DNA of 64,000 nt from Nitrosomonas sp. (GCA_019635215.1 JAHBZZ010000012.1:33466-97465); one strand, 5' to 3'. Shown: positions 51,769 to 60,748, counted from the stretch's first letter. Notes: generated from the sequence alone by a model not told the origin. A program made the numbers and translations.

Positions 51769-52749
51769 ATGAAGAAAGCAGCAATCAATGATACGGTGCG
51801 CGGGTTGTTTGAGCGGGTGCCGGAAACGGCGGAACATTTTCGTAAATTGGCGGTGATCGCGGATCAAAAGACGGCGGAGAAGGATGCCAAAGATTACGCC
51901 GCCGCGCTGTACAACCTCACCCACGGCGAAGAAATCACCCGCCTGAAGTCAGAAATCCCGGATAACGAGCAACGCGGCAAGCAGCTTAAAAAAGAAATCA
52001 CCGCGCAGGAACAACTGGTCGCCAAGACCGAGCGCATGATCCGGGTGGCCGATATCCTCAAACGCAAAATCCCGGACAAGCACGACCGGGATATACGCAA
52101 ATGGCTGGATATCGTGCTGGGGGTGGTGTGTCTGATTGCCGCGCTCATCGTTCTGGGCATGGGCGCATCCAATGTCTTTAGCATCATCATGGCTTCGGGC
52201 ACGCCGATCTTTCTGGAACAGCCACAACTGGCATGGATGCTCTCTGGCCTGATGCCGCTCGGCGCGTTTGCGCTGGAATTCTTCAAACGGCATTTGCATT
52301 CGGATCACGCCAAAAAAACCTACACCATGACCGTCTTTGCGCTCTCGGCCCTGTTGCTGGTGAGCTGGGTGGTGTTGTTCGCGCTGGTGTTCGGCTCGGC
52401 AGGCGATGATGTGCCGGATTTTGACAAGCTGCTCAAACCCACCGGCGAGGATTATCTCGGTAAAAGTTTTACGGTGGTGCAATTGCTGGCCGAACTGTTT
52501 GTCGGCGCATCGCTGTTTACCTCTGCCGGGGATTTGTTCGCCAAACATTCACCGACCCGGCTGGTGGAGAACCCTGACTATACCGAGGCCGCGCAGCTTC
52601 TGGAAAAGATGAAGAAAGATTATGCGCCCGTCGCGGACATTATCGCCCAGAAAAAAGCGCGACTGGACAGGCTGGAACAGGGCTTGACGCTATATTTGAG
52701 CGAACAGATGACGGCGTTCAACCGCCTGCGCGCCCGACTAATGGATTAG
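51769..52749 (+). CDS. Four-helix membrane protein with coiled coils
   Basis: A 326-residue protein not matched to a named family. The N-terminal ~100 residues are charged and predicted coiled coil (EEITRLKSEIPDNEQRGKQLKKEITAQEQ). Four membrane helices lie at about 112-132, 153-171, 183-208 and 233-255, and another helical, charged C-terminal segment follows (DYAPVADIIAQKKARLDRLEQG). GGAGG precedes the ATG. Two genes on the same strand follow: a secreted protein and a VirD4-like ATPase. The GC-rich composition of these three genes differs from the RHS tail and retron. Confidence 0.75.
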   Translation: MKKAAINDTVRGLFERVPETAEHFRKLAVIADQKTAEKDAKDYAAALYNLTHGEEITRLKSEIPDNEQRGKQLKKEITAQEQLVAKTERMIRVADILKRKIPDKHDRDIRKWLDIVLGVVCLIAALIVLGMGASNVFSIIMASGTPIFLEQPQLAWMLSGLMPLGAFALEFFKRHLHSDHAKKTYTMTVFALSALLLVSWVVLFALVFGSAGDDVPDFDKLLKPTGEDYLGKSFTVVQLLAELFVGASLFTSAGDLFAKHSPTRLVENPDYTEAAQLLEKMKKDYAPVADIIAQKKARLDRLEQGLTLYLSEQMTAFNRLRARLMD

Positions 52750-52893
52750 AGCTTTGACGGTTCAGCTTGTATTGCGTTGCTCGTCGCTCACGTACGTTTT
52801 GTACGCTTCGGCTCCTCGCGCCTGATTCAATCTAAACCGCCTTTGCTCTGGCCCGTACCGGAATTTACTTTCCATTTTTACAGGAGGATCGAA
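52750..52893. other. Gap with small GTAC-type hairpin
   Basis: The 144-bp gap before the secreted-protein gene contains CGTACGTTTTGTACG around 52791-52805, a short hairpin inside a GCTCGTCGCTCA...GGCTCCTCGCGC context of the kind found in intergenic repeats. It has no T run and no reading frame with a good start. Confidence 0.3.
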
Positions 52894-54192
52894 ATGAACA
52901 GAAAATATTTACTTATGCTTGGTGTTTGCCTTGCGTTGCTGTTAAGCGATGCGGTCTATGCCAGACACTATGTCATCGCGCTGTCCCCGATGCAGGGCCG
53001 TGAGGCGTTGCAAAACCAAAGCGCAGCCACGTTGCGTTTTTTAATGCAACAGCTTCAACCCAGTGAATCGGCACTGGTTGTTGACGGATTGCACCTTAAA
53101 ACCGTTGCGCATTTTGCGGTGAAGGATAAAGCCGTCTACAACAACCCCAAGGCCAAAATGCAACTGAACAAAAAGGCGATTGCGGCCTTGCGTCAGTTTG
53201 CAGAGCGTCCCGTCAATATGGCCGAGCACGGCGTTGCCGGTATGATGCAGGTGCCGCAATTATTGCAGTTTCTCGGACGCAATTACGGCCCGTTTGAGGA
53301 TACCGATATCATCATCGTGGGCAGTCCGATCCATGTCGATTCACGTGATCCGAACTGGGGAATGCTTGGCAAACAATATCCTACTGACGGGCATTTCAGT
53401 GTCGCACCGCATGAGTCGCCATTTTCTTTACAGGGCACGTCTGAGTTACTGGTGGGTACAAGGATACATTGGGCTTACCCGGATGAGAGCTGGACGATCA
53501 ACGACGAATACCGCGTACGGCTCACCCGGTTCTGGCATTTGCTGGTTGAGGGTTATGGGGCGGAGCTTTCCACCTTCACCGGTGATATGGCGACAATGTG
53601 GGGACGCGCCGCCCGTGGTGAAAAAGCGGTGCCGCACGGTTATCAACGCCGGGAGACGAATAAGCCGGAAACCATCCAGCTTATTGACAGGCCGCAGGAT
53701 GTAAAACAGGTTTCAATCTATGACCGGCCATTAACCGACGTGCCACCGACAAAACAGGTATTGCGCCAAGCGCAGAATGTTGAAATCGGGATAAGCTGGA
53801 ATTGCGAGCATTGCGATCTTGACCTGTATGTGCGTCCGCATCGCGGGGCGGAGGTGCTGTATTTCGGGCACCGGCAGACGCAGCTCGGCTTTTACCACAA
53901 GGATTTTACCCGCTCGCCACAAACCGACGGCGGGTATGAGACGGTCACTTTTACGGCCACTGTTGATTTGCAGGACGTACTGATTGCGGTGAACTGGTAT
54001 GACGGCAAATCGGCTGACGGTGTGCAAGGCGAAATCCGTCTTGCCATCAGCGATCAAACCTACGGCCTGCCGTTTGTCTTGACCGGTACATCCGGCAACG
54101 GTTCATCCGGGAAAGACAAAACCCTCGCAGACGGCAAACCCGCCAACAAAAACTGGCTCATCATCAACCCGAAGGATATCGTCGGGTTGTAA
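52894..54192 (+). CDS. Secreted two-domain protein (vWA-like fold and beta domain)
   Basis: The ATG at 52894 has AGGAGG seven bases upstream and gives a signal peptide (MNRKYLLMLGVCLALLLSDAVYA). The next ~230 residues resemble a Rossmann/vWA-type domain with a degenerate metal site (IALSPM near the start; DTDIIIVGSPIHVDS later). The last ~140 residues look like a beta-sandwich (EIGISWNCEHCDLDLYV, VTFTATVDLQDVLIAVNWYDG), somewhat like DUF2135. The 432-residue product would be periplasmic or exported. It lies between the four-helix protein and the coupling ATPase, so a joint role is likely. The family name is not certain. Confidence 0.7.
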   Translation: MNRKYLLMLGVCLALLLSDAVYARHYVIALSPMQGREALQNQSAATLRFLMQQLQPSESALVVDGLHLKTVAHFAVKDKAVYNNPKAKMQLNKKAIAALRQFAERPVNMAEHGVAGMMQVPQLLQFLGRNYGPFEDTDIIIVGSPIHVDSRDPNWGMLGKQYPTDGHFSVAPHESPFSLQGTSELLVGTRIHWAYPDESWTINDEYRVRLTRFWHLLVEGYGAELSTFTGDMATMWGRAARGEKAVPHGYQRRETNKPETIQLIDRPQDVKQVSIYDRPLTDVPPTKQVLRQAQNVEIGISWNCEHCDLDLYVRPHRGAEVLYFGHRQTQLGFYHKDFTRSPQTDGGYETVTFTATVDLQDVLIAVNWYDGKSADGVQGEIRLAISDQTYGLPFVLTGTSGNGSSGKDKTLADGKPANKNWLIINPKDIVGL

Positions 54193-54216
54193 CGCCGCCA
54201 GCCGCCCGGCATCAGC

Positions 54217-54251
54217 AAAAGCCTGCTCTATCATCGGAGCAGGCTTTTTTT
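54217..54251 (+). terminator. Rho-independent terminator
   Basis: GCCTGCTC (54221-54228) and GAGCAGGC (54237-54244) form an 8-bp GC-rich stem with an 8-nt loop, followed by seven T. It lies 25 bp after the secreted-protein stop and 14 bp before the coupling-ATPase gene, so that gene is transcribed only by read-through or its own promoter. Confidence 0.9.
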
Positions 54252-54264
54252 ATGGGGGTGTTTT

Positions 54265-56244
54265 ATGGCACACAGAGAAGAACCGTCGATTTTTAAATCG
54301 TTTCTTGTCGCGATTGTGTTCGGTTATGCCGCGTCGATCATTGAACCGACCGACAGCGACATGGCAGCGGCGAGACTGTTTTGCGCATTTATCGCGGCCT
54401 ATGCCGCATGGTCGGTTGTCAGGCATTTGCCGAACCCGATCTATAACTGGCTCAAACGCCGCCGCGCCAGAAAGGCCAGCAACCGGCACGGCACAGCGCG
54501 GTGGGCCATCGTAAAAGATATCATCGCCTATGGCCTGCACAAAGTCACCGGATTGTTCCTCGGCGTATGGGCCGGTGACGGCAGGCCGATCTTTCTGGAC
54601 GGTGAAGGTCATTGCATGGTCTACGCTCCAACGCGCAGCGGTAAAACCAGAAATACGGTCATCCCCAATATCCAGAATAATTACGGTTCAATGCTGATCA
54701 CCGATATCAAGGGCGAACTCTGGGATGTGACCAGCGGTGCCTGCCGCAGCGTTCAAAAAAACAAAATCTACCGCCTCGACCCGGCTGGGCTTAAAAACAG
54801 GACACACGGCAAGGCGCATCGCTACAATCCGCTCAGCCGGATTATCGAACCGTGGGTGAACGGAAACCACAGCGATGTCATCATCAAGACCAGAGAGATG
54901 GCGAAGCAAGTGCTGCCCGAAAATAAGAAAGACAGCGATAACGAGTATTTCCGCAACGGCACGCGCGACGTGTTCGTTTTTGCCATTGTCTATCTGGTGG
55001 TGACTTCAGAAAAGGAAGTCAATCCCACGATGGTTTTGGCATTGATCCAGAATAATCTGGCACTGGAAGATGGCTTACGTATTGCCGCATGTTCCGATGC
55101 ACTGAGTGGCGATCTGGCACGGATAGCACAAGACTTGCAGCGCACCTTGGAACAGAAGGATTCAACGCACTGGCAATCCTTTTGCCAAGGCGCGACACAA
55201 TTGCTCAATATCTATGGGGCAAGCGGCCCGCTGGCTGAAAGCACTAGCACCAGTGATTTTGATTTCAGTGAATTGAAAGGCAAAGAGCCTTGCAAGATTT
55301 ATATTCTGGTCGATCCGACCCGCATGAACGTGCTGGCCCCTTGGCTGGGTTTGATTGTCTGGTGTATGCTGGACGAACTTTTGAGCAGTGACAGCCGCCG
55401 GGAAGTTATTCTGATGCTCGACGAAACGGCCAATTTCCGCGTGGACGGGCTGGTTGAAAAACTCACCATTCTGGCTGGATACCAGTGCCGGGCGATTACG
55501 GTGCTGCAATCCTTCTCTGCGTTTGAGAAGACCTACTCAAGGCAGGATTTGGACATTCTGCTCGACCAATGCGAATGCAAAATCTGGCTGAAAGTGCAGT
55601 CTTATCGGGTTGCTGAAATGCTGTCCAAAAGCCTCGGTAGCGCAACGCAGATGAACGAGCATTACCACATGGGCCATGATTACCGGGATTTGGCACAGGA
55701 CAGTTTAGGCGAAATGCCGCGCCCGCTAATGACCCCGGATGAGATCATGCGCACCCCGCACGCCATTATCCAGTTACGCGGCAAATATCCGATACTGGCG
55801 GAAACGGTCGGCTACGATGCGGTCAAACCGTGGAACAAATGGGCGGGAATCAACACGCTTTACGGCAATAAACCGTTTGTCAGCAAAACCCGGATCAAGC
55901 TGCGTTATCCGTCACTGGCATGGTGGAGCACCTGTTTCGGATTGATAAAACGCACACCGAAAGTCTTGTATTACCGCCGTATCCGGCACAAACGCGACTG
56001 GAGCAATATGCCCTTTGCGCTGATCCACATTGTCCGTGCTTTGTTGTTGCTCGCGCCGGTACTGGCGATTTGGTGGGCTATTGAAACCTACGGAACCCCG
56101 CATGTGCTCTGGGAATACACCTATCGCGGCTATGCTTCAAACCTGATCAAGGAACGCTGCACCTATATCGGCATTGACGGCCCAAAAACACGCTTCGGCC
56201 CCAATTGCCCGTTTGTAAAGTTTATCAAAGACGATGCGCCATAA
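54265..56244 (+). CDS. VirD4/TraG-like type IV coupling ATPase
   Basis: A 659-residue protein of the T4CP family, which feeds substrates to type IV secretion channels. Two N-terminal membrane helices (residues ~10-25 and 35-55) precede GTARWAIVKDI. Walker A is YAPTRSGKTRNTVIPN (~120-135) and Walker B is EVILMLDETANF (~375-385), followed by AGYQCRAITVLQSFSAFEKTY. Unusually, a further membrane helix lies near the C-terminus (LLLLAPVLAIWWAI) with ~50 residues after it. No relaxase or VirB genes are near, so its partner machinery is unclear; the two genes upstream may replace it. Confidence 0.88.
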   Translation: MAHREEPSIFKSFLVAIVFGYAASIIEPTDSDMAAARLFCAFIAAYAAWSVVRHLPNPIYNWLKRRRARKASNRHGTARWAIVKDIIAYGLHKVTGLFLGVWAGDGRPIFLDGEGHCMVYAPTRSGKTRNTVIPNIQNNYGSMLITDIKGELWDVTSGACRSVQKNKIYRLDPAGLKNRTHGKAHRYNPLSRIIEPWVNGNHSDVIIKTREMAKQVLPENKKDSDNEYFRNGTRDVFVFAIVYLVVTSEKEVNPTMVLALIQNNLALEDGLRIAACSDALSGDLARIAQDLQRTLEQKDSTHWQSFCQGATQLLNIYGASGPLAESTSTSDFDFSELKGKEPCKIYILVDPTRMNVLAPWLGLIVWCMLDELLSSDSRREVILMLDETANFRVDGLVEKLTILAGYQCRAITVLQSFSAFEKTYSRQDLDILLDQCECKIWLKVQSYRVAEMLSKSLGSATQMNEHYHMGHDYRDLAQDSLGEMPRPLMTPDEIMRTPHAIIQLRGKYPILAETVGYDAVKPWNKWAGINTLYGNKPFVSKTRIKLRYPSLAWWSTCFGLIKRTPKVLYYRRIRHKRDWSNMPFALIHIVRALLLLAPVLAIWWAIETYGTPHVLWEYTYRGYASNLIKERCTYIGIDGPKTRFGPNCPFVKFIKDDAP

Positions 56245-56261
56245 CGTGTGAATTGGTAAAG

Positions 56262-56293
56262 AAAAATCCCGCAGCCTATAAACTGCGGGTTTT
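56262..56293. terminator. Bidirectional terminator
   Basis: CCCGCAG (56268-56274) and CTGCGGG (56283-56289) make a stem flanked by AAAAAT on the left and TTTT on the right. It sits between the converging coupling-ATPase gene and the next minus-strand gene and should serve both strands. Confidence 0.85.
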
Positions 56294-56304
56294 GAATTGA
56301 GAAT

Positions 56305-56664
56305 TTATCGTCCGAAATGACGTTGAATATTGGGATGCTTGATCCGAAAGTAAAGATCGAGAATGCGAAGGCGTTCAATCTTACATGTATCACGACACGG
56401 TTCACCGTTACATTCTTCAAGAAGTGCAGACATCCAGCGTGGATCGCCCATGACATCATCAATATCGGGAATATTCCATGGGGTACCATTGGGATTTAGG
56501 ATTACTCCGTCAAAATCATAAATCGTCTCTGCTAAAGCGTCCGGCCATTTTCTCCGTGAAATACCCTCGTTACGCAGCGCGATCCATAGCCGCCTGCGGT
56601 AATGTGGATTGAGTAACTGCGCATCCGACGCAACCGTTACCACCCGCTGTTCCCGTAACTGCAT
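56305..56664 (-). CDS. Hypothetical protein (119 aa)
   Basis: An unrecognised protein (MQLREQRVVTVASDAQLLNPHYRRRLWIALRNEG...) with a cysteine-bearing segment EECNGEPCRDTCKIERLRILDLYF that could bind metal or form disulfides. The ATG at 56664 has GGAGG five bases upstream, so the longer frame to 56799 is not used. It lies alone on the minus strand after the shared terminator. Confidence 0.65.
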   Translation of the reverse strand: MQLREQRVVTVASDAQLLNPHYRRRLWIALRNEGISRRKWPDALAETIYDFDGVILNPNGTPWNIPDIDDVMGDPRWMSALLEECNGEPCRDTCKIERLRILDLYFRIKHPNIQRHFGR

Positions 56665-56855
56665 AATGCCTCCATTGATCAAAAAAACAGATAAATACAT
56701 ATCCAGCCTTTCATGCGTAGAGCATTCCGGACCGCCTTGATGTTCAATAGATAAGCGCTTGTCTATAGGGAGAAATAATAAAAGGCATTGGTATATCAAG
56801 CCAACGATTTGATAGAATCCGGATAAGCTTTTGCCCCATATATTTGTAGAAACCG

Positions 56856-57476
56856 ATGGTTAGGAATTACCTCAAAAAAATACAGAATAGCTATGTTCGG
56901 AAGACGCGCTTATCGGAATTGGAGTTTTTACTGATTTTGCGGGGATATTGCTGGTTATTGACGATCAGTGAAACCGTGCAATTCATTCATGATTACGGGA
57001 AAAAGAAAAAAATCGACAATCTTCATGTTTCCCGCATAAGCGTTGGGAAATATTTTCAACTGCTCAATAGCCGCATCTCGCGCTATGTTGAGTCCGGTCG
57101 CTTTATGGGTAGCAGTTATCCTTATGGCAATGATGATTTGGATAATCCGCAGCAAAGACAAATCCACATTGAAAGCCTCATGTCATTATTTCATTCCGTT
57201 TTGTCGGATCGTATTGATACGAAAACCTTTAAGCGTATTTTTGCGCTTTGGCGTAAAGAAAATCTTTACCCGCATTTTGAAGATTACCATTGGCATTGCT
57301 TGCAATTACTCTGGGTAGCAGAACGGGGCATAAAACGATCTGAATTTCGCGGACAATATAATCGCGCCGCTTTTATGTGCTATTTCATTGACCGCAATCT
57401 GGACATGAATCCTGAAAAAGTTTCCCGTCTTGCTTATGATTTTCTTGTATCCGAACTTGAAAAAAACCCGCTTTAA
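56856..57476 (+). CDS. Hypothetical protein (206 aa)
   Basis: A basic, mostly helical protein without a recognised domain. It opens MVRNYLKKIQNSYVRKTRLSELEFLLILRG and has an aromatic-rich middle (HFEDYHWHCLQLLWVAERG). No signal peptide. The stretch KYFQLLNSRISRYVESGRFMG may be a helix-turn-helix-like segment but this is not certain. The ribosome-binding site is weak. It is followed after 143 bp by another plus-strand gene. Confidence 0.6.
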   Translation: MVRNYLKKIQNSYVRKTRLSELEFLLILRGYCWLLTISETVQFIHDYGKKKKIDNLHVSRISVGKYFQLLNSRISRYVESGRFMGSSYPYGNDDLDNPQQRQIHIESLMSLFHSVLSDRIDTKTFKRIFALWRKENLYPHFEDYHWHCLQLLWVAERGIKRSEFRGQYNRAAFMCYFIDRNLDMNPEKVSRLAYDFLVSELEKNPL

Positions 57477-57619
57477 AATCTGAAAGTATGAAACATGGGA
57501 AAACATACCTTCATATTCACCGGGCATACTGATATTGTTTTTTGACTCAACGCCCTGATTCACGCTATGGTAGAGATAGTGCTTTGTGTTGAACAAAGCC
57601 AGAAAGAAGGATAAAACGG

Positions 57620-58462
57620 GTGTCGGAAAAGCCGGTAAATATTGGCATAGATAGCAAACCAAAAAGTGAGCAGGACAAAATCGACTTGAATCACGAAATG
57701 TCCGGCATGCCCACCGGTCGTAGACAACGTTTTCTCACGCAAAATGATTATGGCGTTCACGGTGAAGAAGGCGAGAAGAAAAAGGCAGAACGCCGGTATA
57801 GCAATCTGCTGGAATACATGCTGGCCGAGGATGCGCGGTATGCAAGATTGTATTATGAGGTTCAGGACACTCTGAACCAAGCCCGCCGCGCTGCTGAACA
57901 TGCCCTGCACGATATCAACAAACAACTTGAGGTAGCGGAACGAACGTTACAAATGATGCGGGACAATGCCGCGCGACTGGACGACGGTACGCTGGTGTTT
58001 CGTTCCACCGCTGATGGTTCTGTTTATACCGAAGACGGCAGAAAATTATCGGATGATGAAGCAAGCGGCATAGCGTTTTCCGAAAACGCCCCAAGCCGCG
58101 AAACGTACAATCAGGCAAAAAACAGCGTTGAAACTGCACGGACGCAAAAAAACGAAGTGGAAGCCTATCAGCGCGATATTGACCACGCTCAGGAACGGTT
58201 GCGTGATGTGGAGAACCCGCTCACGTTGGAAGAACTGGAAACAATCAAGCACGATATTCCCGGTCACAGATTATATTCATACGGCGTTACAGCCCAAGCC
58301 TCCACACACGAAGAAAAGATAAGCCCGGCTGCGCAGGATGGTAAAGAAAATTTCAATATGCCACCGATGAGTCGCCAGTTTGATTTTGCACGACTGGGGC
58401 AGTCAGATAATAACCCTCTGCCTCAGTTCACAAATATCCACACAATCGCGCCTGCCCTGTAA
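57620..58462 (+). CDS. Hypothetical coiled-coil protein (280 aa)
   Basis: A hydrophilic protein starting at GTG with GAAGGAT upstream. Two long coiled-coil stretches are visible (LYYEVQDTLNQARRAAEHALHDINKQL, SVETARTQKNEVEAYQRDIDHAQERL), separated by FRSTADGSVYTEDGRKLSDDEASGIAF, a segment seen in some phage/plasmid proteins. There is no signal or membrane helix. TTGACT and TATGGT 18 bp apart (near 57541-57570) may be its promoter. Function unknown. Confidence 0.65.
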   Translation: MSEKPVNIGIDSKPKSEQDKIDLNHEMSGMPTGRRQRFLTQNDYGVHGEEGEKKKAERRYSNLLEYMLAEDARYARLYYEVQDTLNQARRAAEHALHDINKQLEVAERTLQMMRDNAARLDDGTLVFRSTADGSVYTEDGRKLSDDEASGIAFSENAPSRETYNQAKNSVETARTQKNEVEAYQRDIDHAQERLRDVENPLTLEELETIKHDIPGHRLYSYGVTAQASTHEEKISPAAQDGKENFNMPPMSRQFDFARLGQSDNNPLPQFTNIHTIAPAL

Positions 58463-58466
58463 ATCA

Positions 58467-58802
58467 CTATTTGGAAACCAACGGCAAAAGATCGCCGCAG
58501 CTTCGTTGCAGCAAAGCAATCAGGATACTTGTCGGTGATTCATCAGGAAATTGTTCAAAGCTTCTTTTTAATTGCGCTTTCTTTTTTTCCGTTTCTGTCG
58601 GCATCCAATTCCAGACACACATTGCTTTTTGCTCATCGTGAAGATAGACCATATGTGTTATGGATTGGAGTGCGCCAAAATACCACCAGTGCTGCTGTGA
58701 TTCAGAAAGCTTCAAAAAATCGCCGCCGGTCAGATTACCGGCTTGCGCGGAGGTGGAAAACAAAAATGCAACGGCGGCAATAAACAAACTCGCACGTTTC
58801 AT
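58467..58802 (-). CDS. Small secreted protein (111 aa)
   Basis: The N-terminus MKRASLFIAAVAFLFSTSAQA is a signal peptide. The mature part is short, with two cysteines (MCVWNW and RSCGDL) and aromatic-rich helices (QQHWWYFGALQSITHMVYLHDEQ). The shape recalls small periplasmic immunity proteins of the Rap1a type, but no family is claimed. Its start overlaps the stop of the PEP-CTERM gene by four bases, so the two are made together. Confidence 0.65.
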   Translation of the reverse strand: MKRASLFIAAVAFLFSTSAQAGNLTGGDFLKLSESQQHWWYFGALQSITHMVYLHDEQKAMCVWNWMPTETEKKKAQLKRSFEQFPDESPTSILIALLQRSCGDLLPLVSK

Positions 58803-59755
58803 TGCCGGTTCCTTTTGTACGTCATAAAACCGATCAGACCGATACCCAATAACGCTAGAATAGAGGGTTCGGGCACAGATGTTGCGGCTGATAAAAATGT
58901 ACCCGATCCAGATGAAAATGTCGCGCCGTTCAAATTGGTGAAGTCAAACGCACTGGTATTTAGATAATCAGCTAATCCACCACTACCGTATATTAACGAT
59001 CTACTCAGTATCTCTATGCCATATTTTTTTGTCGGGTCTGCGGTAAATGTTCCGGTTTTACTCAGGTTAAAATTAAAAACCGTTCCGCTTGTGTCAACGA
59101 TAACCGAATCTGTAGGAATTGGGCTTGCAGGATCAGAGAATCCAAATAAATCAACAATTCCTTGCGCTCCGACAGCAAATTGAATATTTGTACTTGAAAC
59201 AGGAAGGCCGATACTACGGTCTACCAGAGAATCTACGACGTTGGTACTGAAATTGCCATTATCATCCAACCATGTACTCAGACCCGTAATGTCATAGATA
59301 GAAACCCGCGTTTGTGCGAATGCAAGGCCACCAAGACCAAGATATGTTGAATCAATGTTAGAGAGATGACCATCAAAGTTTATTTCATAAGAAACATCCG
59401 TGTTTAAACCGTTTTGTGTAGAAAATGCCAGTGTGTCATACATGGATATTCTTGAAATAGCACCTGCAACATCAGGCGAAACGGTTGTGGATGCGAGTAT
59501 CCCAGATTTTCCGGCCATCATGCTTGCGTGTCCCTGAACGTTGCTTCCAAATCCGGATGAAGTATCTAATGTATGAGAAATACTGTTATTCGTTGTCACA
59601 AAGTTTTCAGACGGTGACAGTCCATTAAGTGCAAGTGAATTCTCGAACTGAGCGACATGAATCAAAGATTGTTCAGTCAATGGCACCGCATCAACCGATG
59701 CCGCCGCCAAAGTCAAAATTCCGGCGCATACCACGCCGTTCACTGTTTTGTTCAC
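58799..59755 (-). CDS. PEP-CTERM sorted surface protein
   Basis: A 318-residue exported protein. It has a signal peptide (MNKTVNGVVCAGILTLAAASVDA) and, at the end, the exosortase sorting signal VPEPSILALLGIGLIGFMTYKRNRQ in parts: VPEP motif, hydrophobic helix, basic tail. PEP-CTERM proteins are cut by exosortase and linked to extracellular polymer. The body is Ser/Thr/Asn-rich without a named domain. It is transcribed with the small secreted protein. Exosortase genes are not in the window but are usual in Nitrosomonas relatives. Confidence 0.85.
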   Translation of the reverse strand: MNKTVNGVVCAGILTLAAASVDAVPLTEQSLIHVAQFENSLALNGLSPSENFVTTNNSISHTLDTSSGFGSNVQGHASMMAGKSGILASTTVSPDVAGAISRISMYDTLAFSTQNGLNTDVSYEINFDGHLSNIDSTYLGLGGLAFAQTRVSIYDITGLSTWLDDNGNFSTNVVDSLVDRSIGLPVSSTNIQFAVGAQGIVDLFGFSDPASPIPTDSVIVDTSGTVFNFNLSKTGTFTADPTKKYGIEILSRSLIYGSGGLADYLNTSAFDFTNLNGATFSSGSGTFLSAATSVPEPSILALLGIGLIGFMTYKRNRQ

Positions 59756-59848
59756 GTTCGTACCCCTAATTTTGATTGATTGTAAAAATATCTGTCGTGC
59801 TTATTTCAAAGCCGGGATTTGAAAAATTCTCAGCGGCGTGCTACAGGG

Positions 59849-60042
59849 CAAAAAGGATCGTTTTTGTTACCATTTTCATAAGTTGGTTTTGGGGGCGCAG
59901 GATGTTCCTAATCAACTGTTTCACAAGGGATTTAAAAACGGGATTTTGGGAAGCACGGCATCGGACAAAAACGATCCTTTTTGTCGAATCGAACGCGGCA
60001 GAAATACGGGACAATCTTTTTCGTCAAAAACGAAAAATTGTC
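59849..60042. promoter_or_regulatory. Three palindromes before the resolvase gene (putative res site)
   Basis: Three imperfect palindromes lie in the gap before the resolvase start. CAAAAAGGATCGTTTTTGT (59849-59867) recurs as its exact inverse complement at 59965-59983; each is itself nearly symmetric. The third is GACAATCTTTTTCGT/ACGAAAAATTGTC (60010-60042). The number and position match the three-subsite layout of Tn3-type res regions, so these may be the recombination and regulatory sites. This is inference. Confidence 0.5.
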
Positions 60043-60062
60043 ACGCGAGGGAAAGGAACGGC

Positions 60063-60620
60063 ATGAAACGTCTGGGCTATATTCGAACGTCCACCGGCAA
60101 TCAGTTGATCGACCGGCAAGTCCTTGCGTTGCAGGAAGCGTGCGATGAAATTTTTATCGAGGAAGGCACGTCCGCCGTGAAAAAACACCGCCCCGTATAT
60201 GAAAATATGATCACGCAGCTACAGCCCGGCGATGTGCTGGTGGTATCGTCCTTGGATCGGGCGTTTCGCTCCGTTCTGGATGCGTTGGGCGAGCTGGACA
60301 AATTGCATCAACGCCGTGTCCAGTTTAAATCGCTGACACAGGATTTTGACACGACCACACCGGAGGGGAAATTGCTGTACGTTATCGCGGCGGCACTGGC
60401 CGAGTGGGAACGCCAGACCATCAGCCGTCGCACCAAAGAAGGGCTTAAAGCAGCACAGGAACGCGGCAGCACGTTAGGCCGCCCGGCCAAGCTGGATGAA
60501 AATGATGTCCGCAAAGCCATCGAAATCTTAAACACCGACCCGGCGCAAACCATCACCAATCTCGCAGCAGAATTACATGTTTGTCCGCGAACACTATCAC
60601 GGGCAATGGGGCGGGTATAG
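60063..60620 (+). CDS. Small serine resolvase/invertase
   Basis: A 185-residue recombinase of the Pin/Tn3-resolvase type. KRLGYIRTSTGNQLIDRQ holds the catalytic Ser in RTST, VVSSLDRAFRSVLDAL has the conserved Asp-Arg, and ALAEWERQTISRRTKEGLKAAQERG leads to a C-terminal helix-turn-helix (ITNLAAELHVCPRTLSRAM). The ATG at 60063 has AAGGA upstream; the frame runs further up through the palindrome region, but that part looks non-coding. It probably resolves or inverts DNA at the sites just upstream. Confidence 0.92.
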   Translation: MKRLGYIRTSTGNQLIDRQVLALQEACDEIFIEEGTSAVKKHRPVYENMITQLQPGDVLVVSSLDRAFRSVLDALGELDKLHQRRVQFKSLTQDFDTTTPEGKLLYVIAAALAEWERQTISRRTKEGLKAAQERGSTLGRPAKLDENDVRKAIEILNTDPAQTITNLAAELHVCPRTLSRAMGRV

Positions 60621-60748
60621 AAATAGGAATATTTTAACTGTACTATTTTGCTGATGTTCTTTGCCAAAACACTTTGATTTGTAATGATAAAAAATCTGGG
60701 ATAGACTTTCCTTTAAATGTGATACTGACACACATCATAAGGCCTTAT

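Noticed and set aside
59838-60062. N-terminal extension of the small resolvase
   Set aside because: The frame is open but covers the palindromes; the ATG at 60063 has a good ribosome-binding site and matches the family start.
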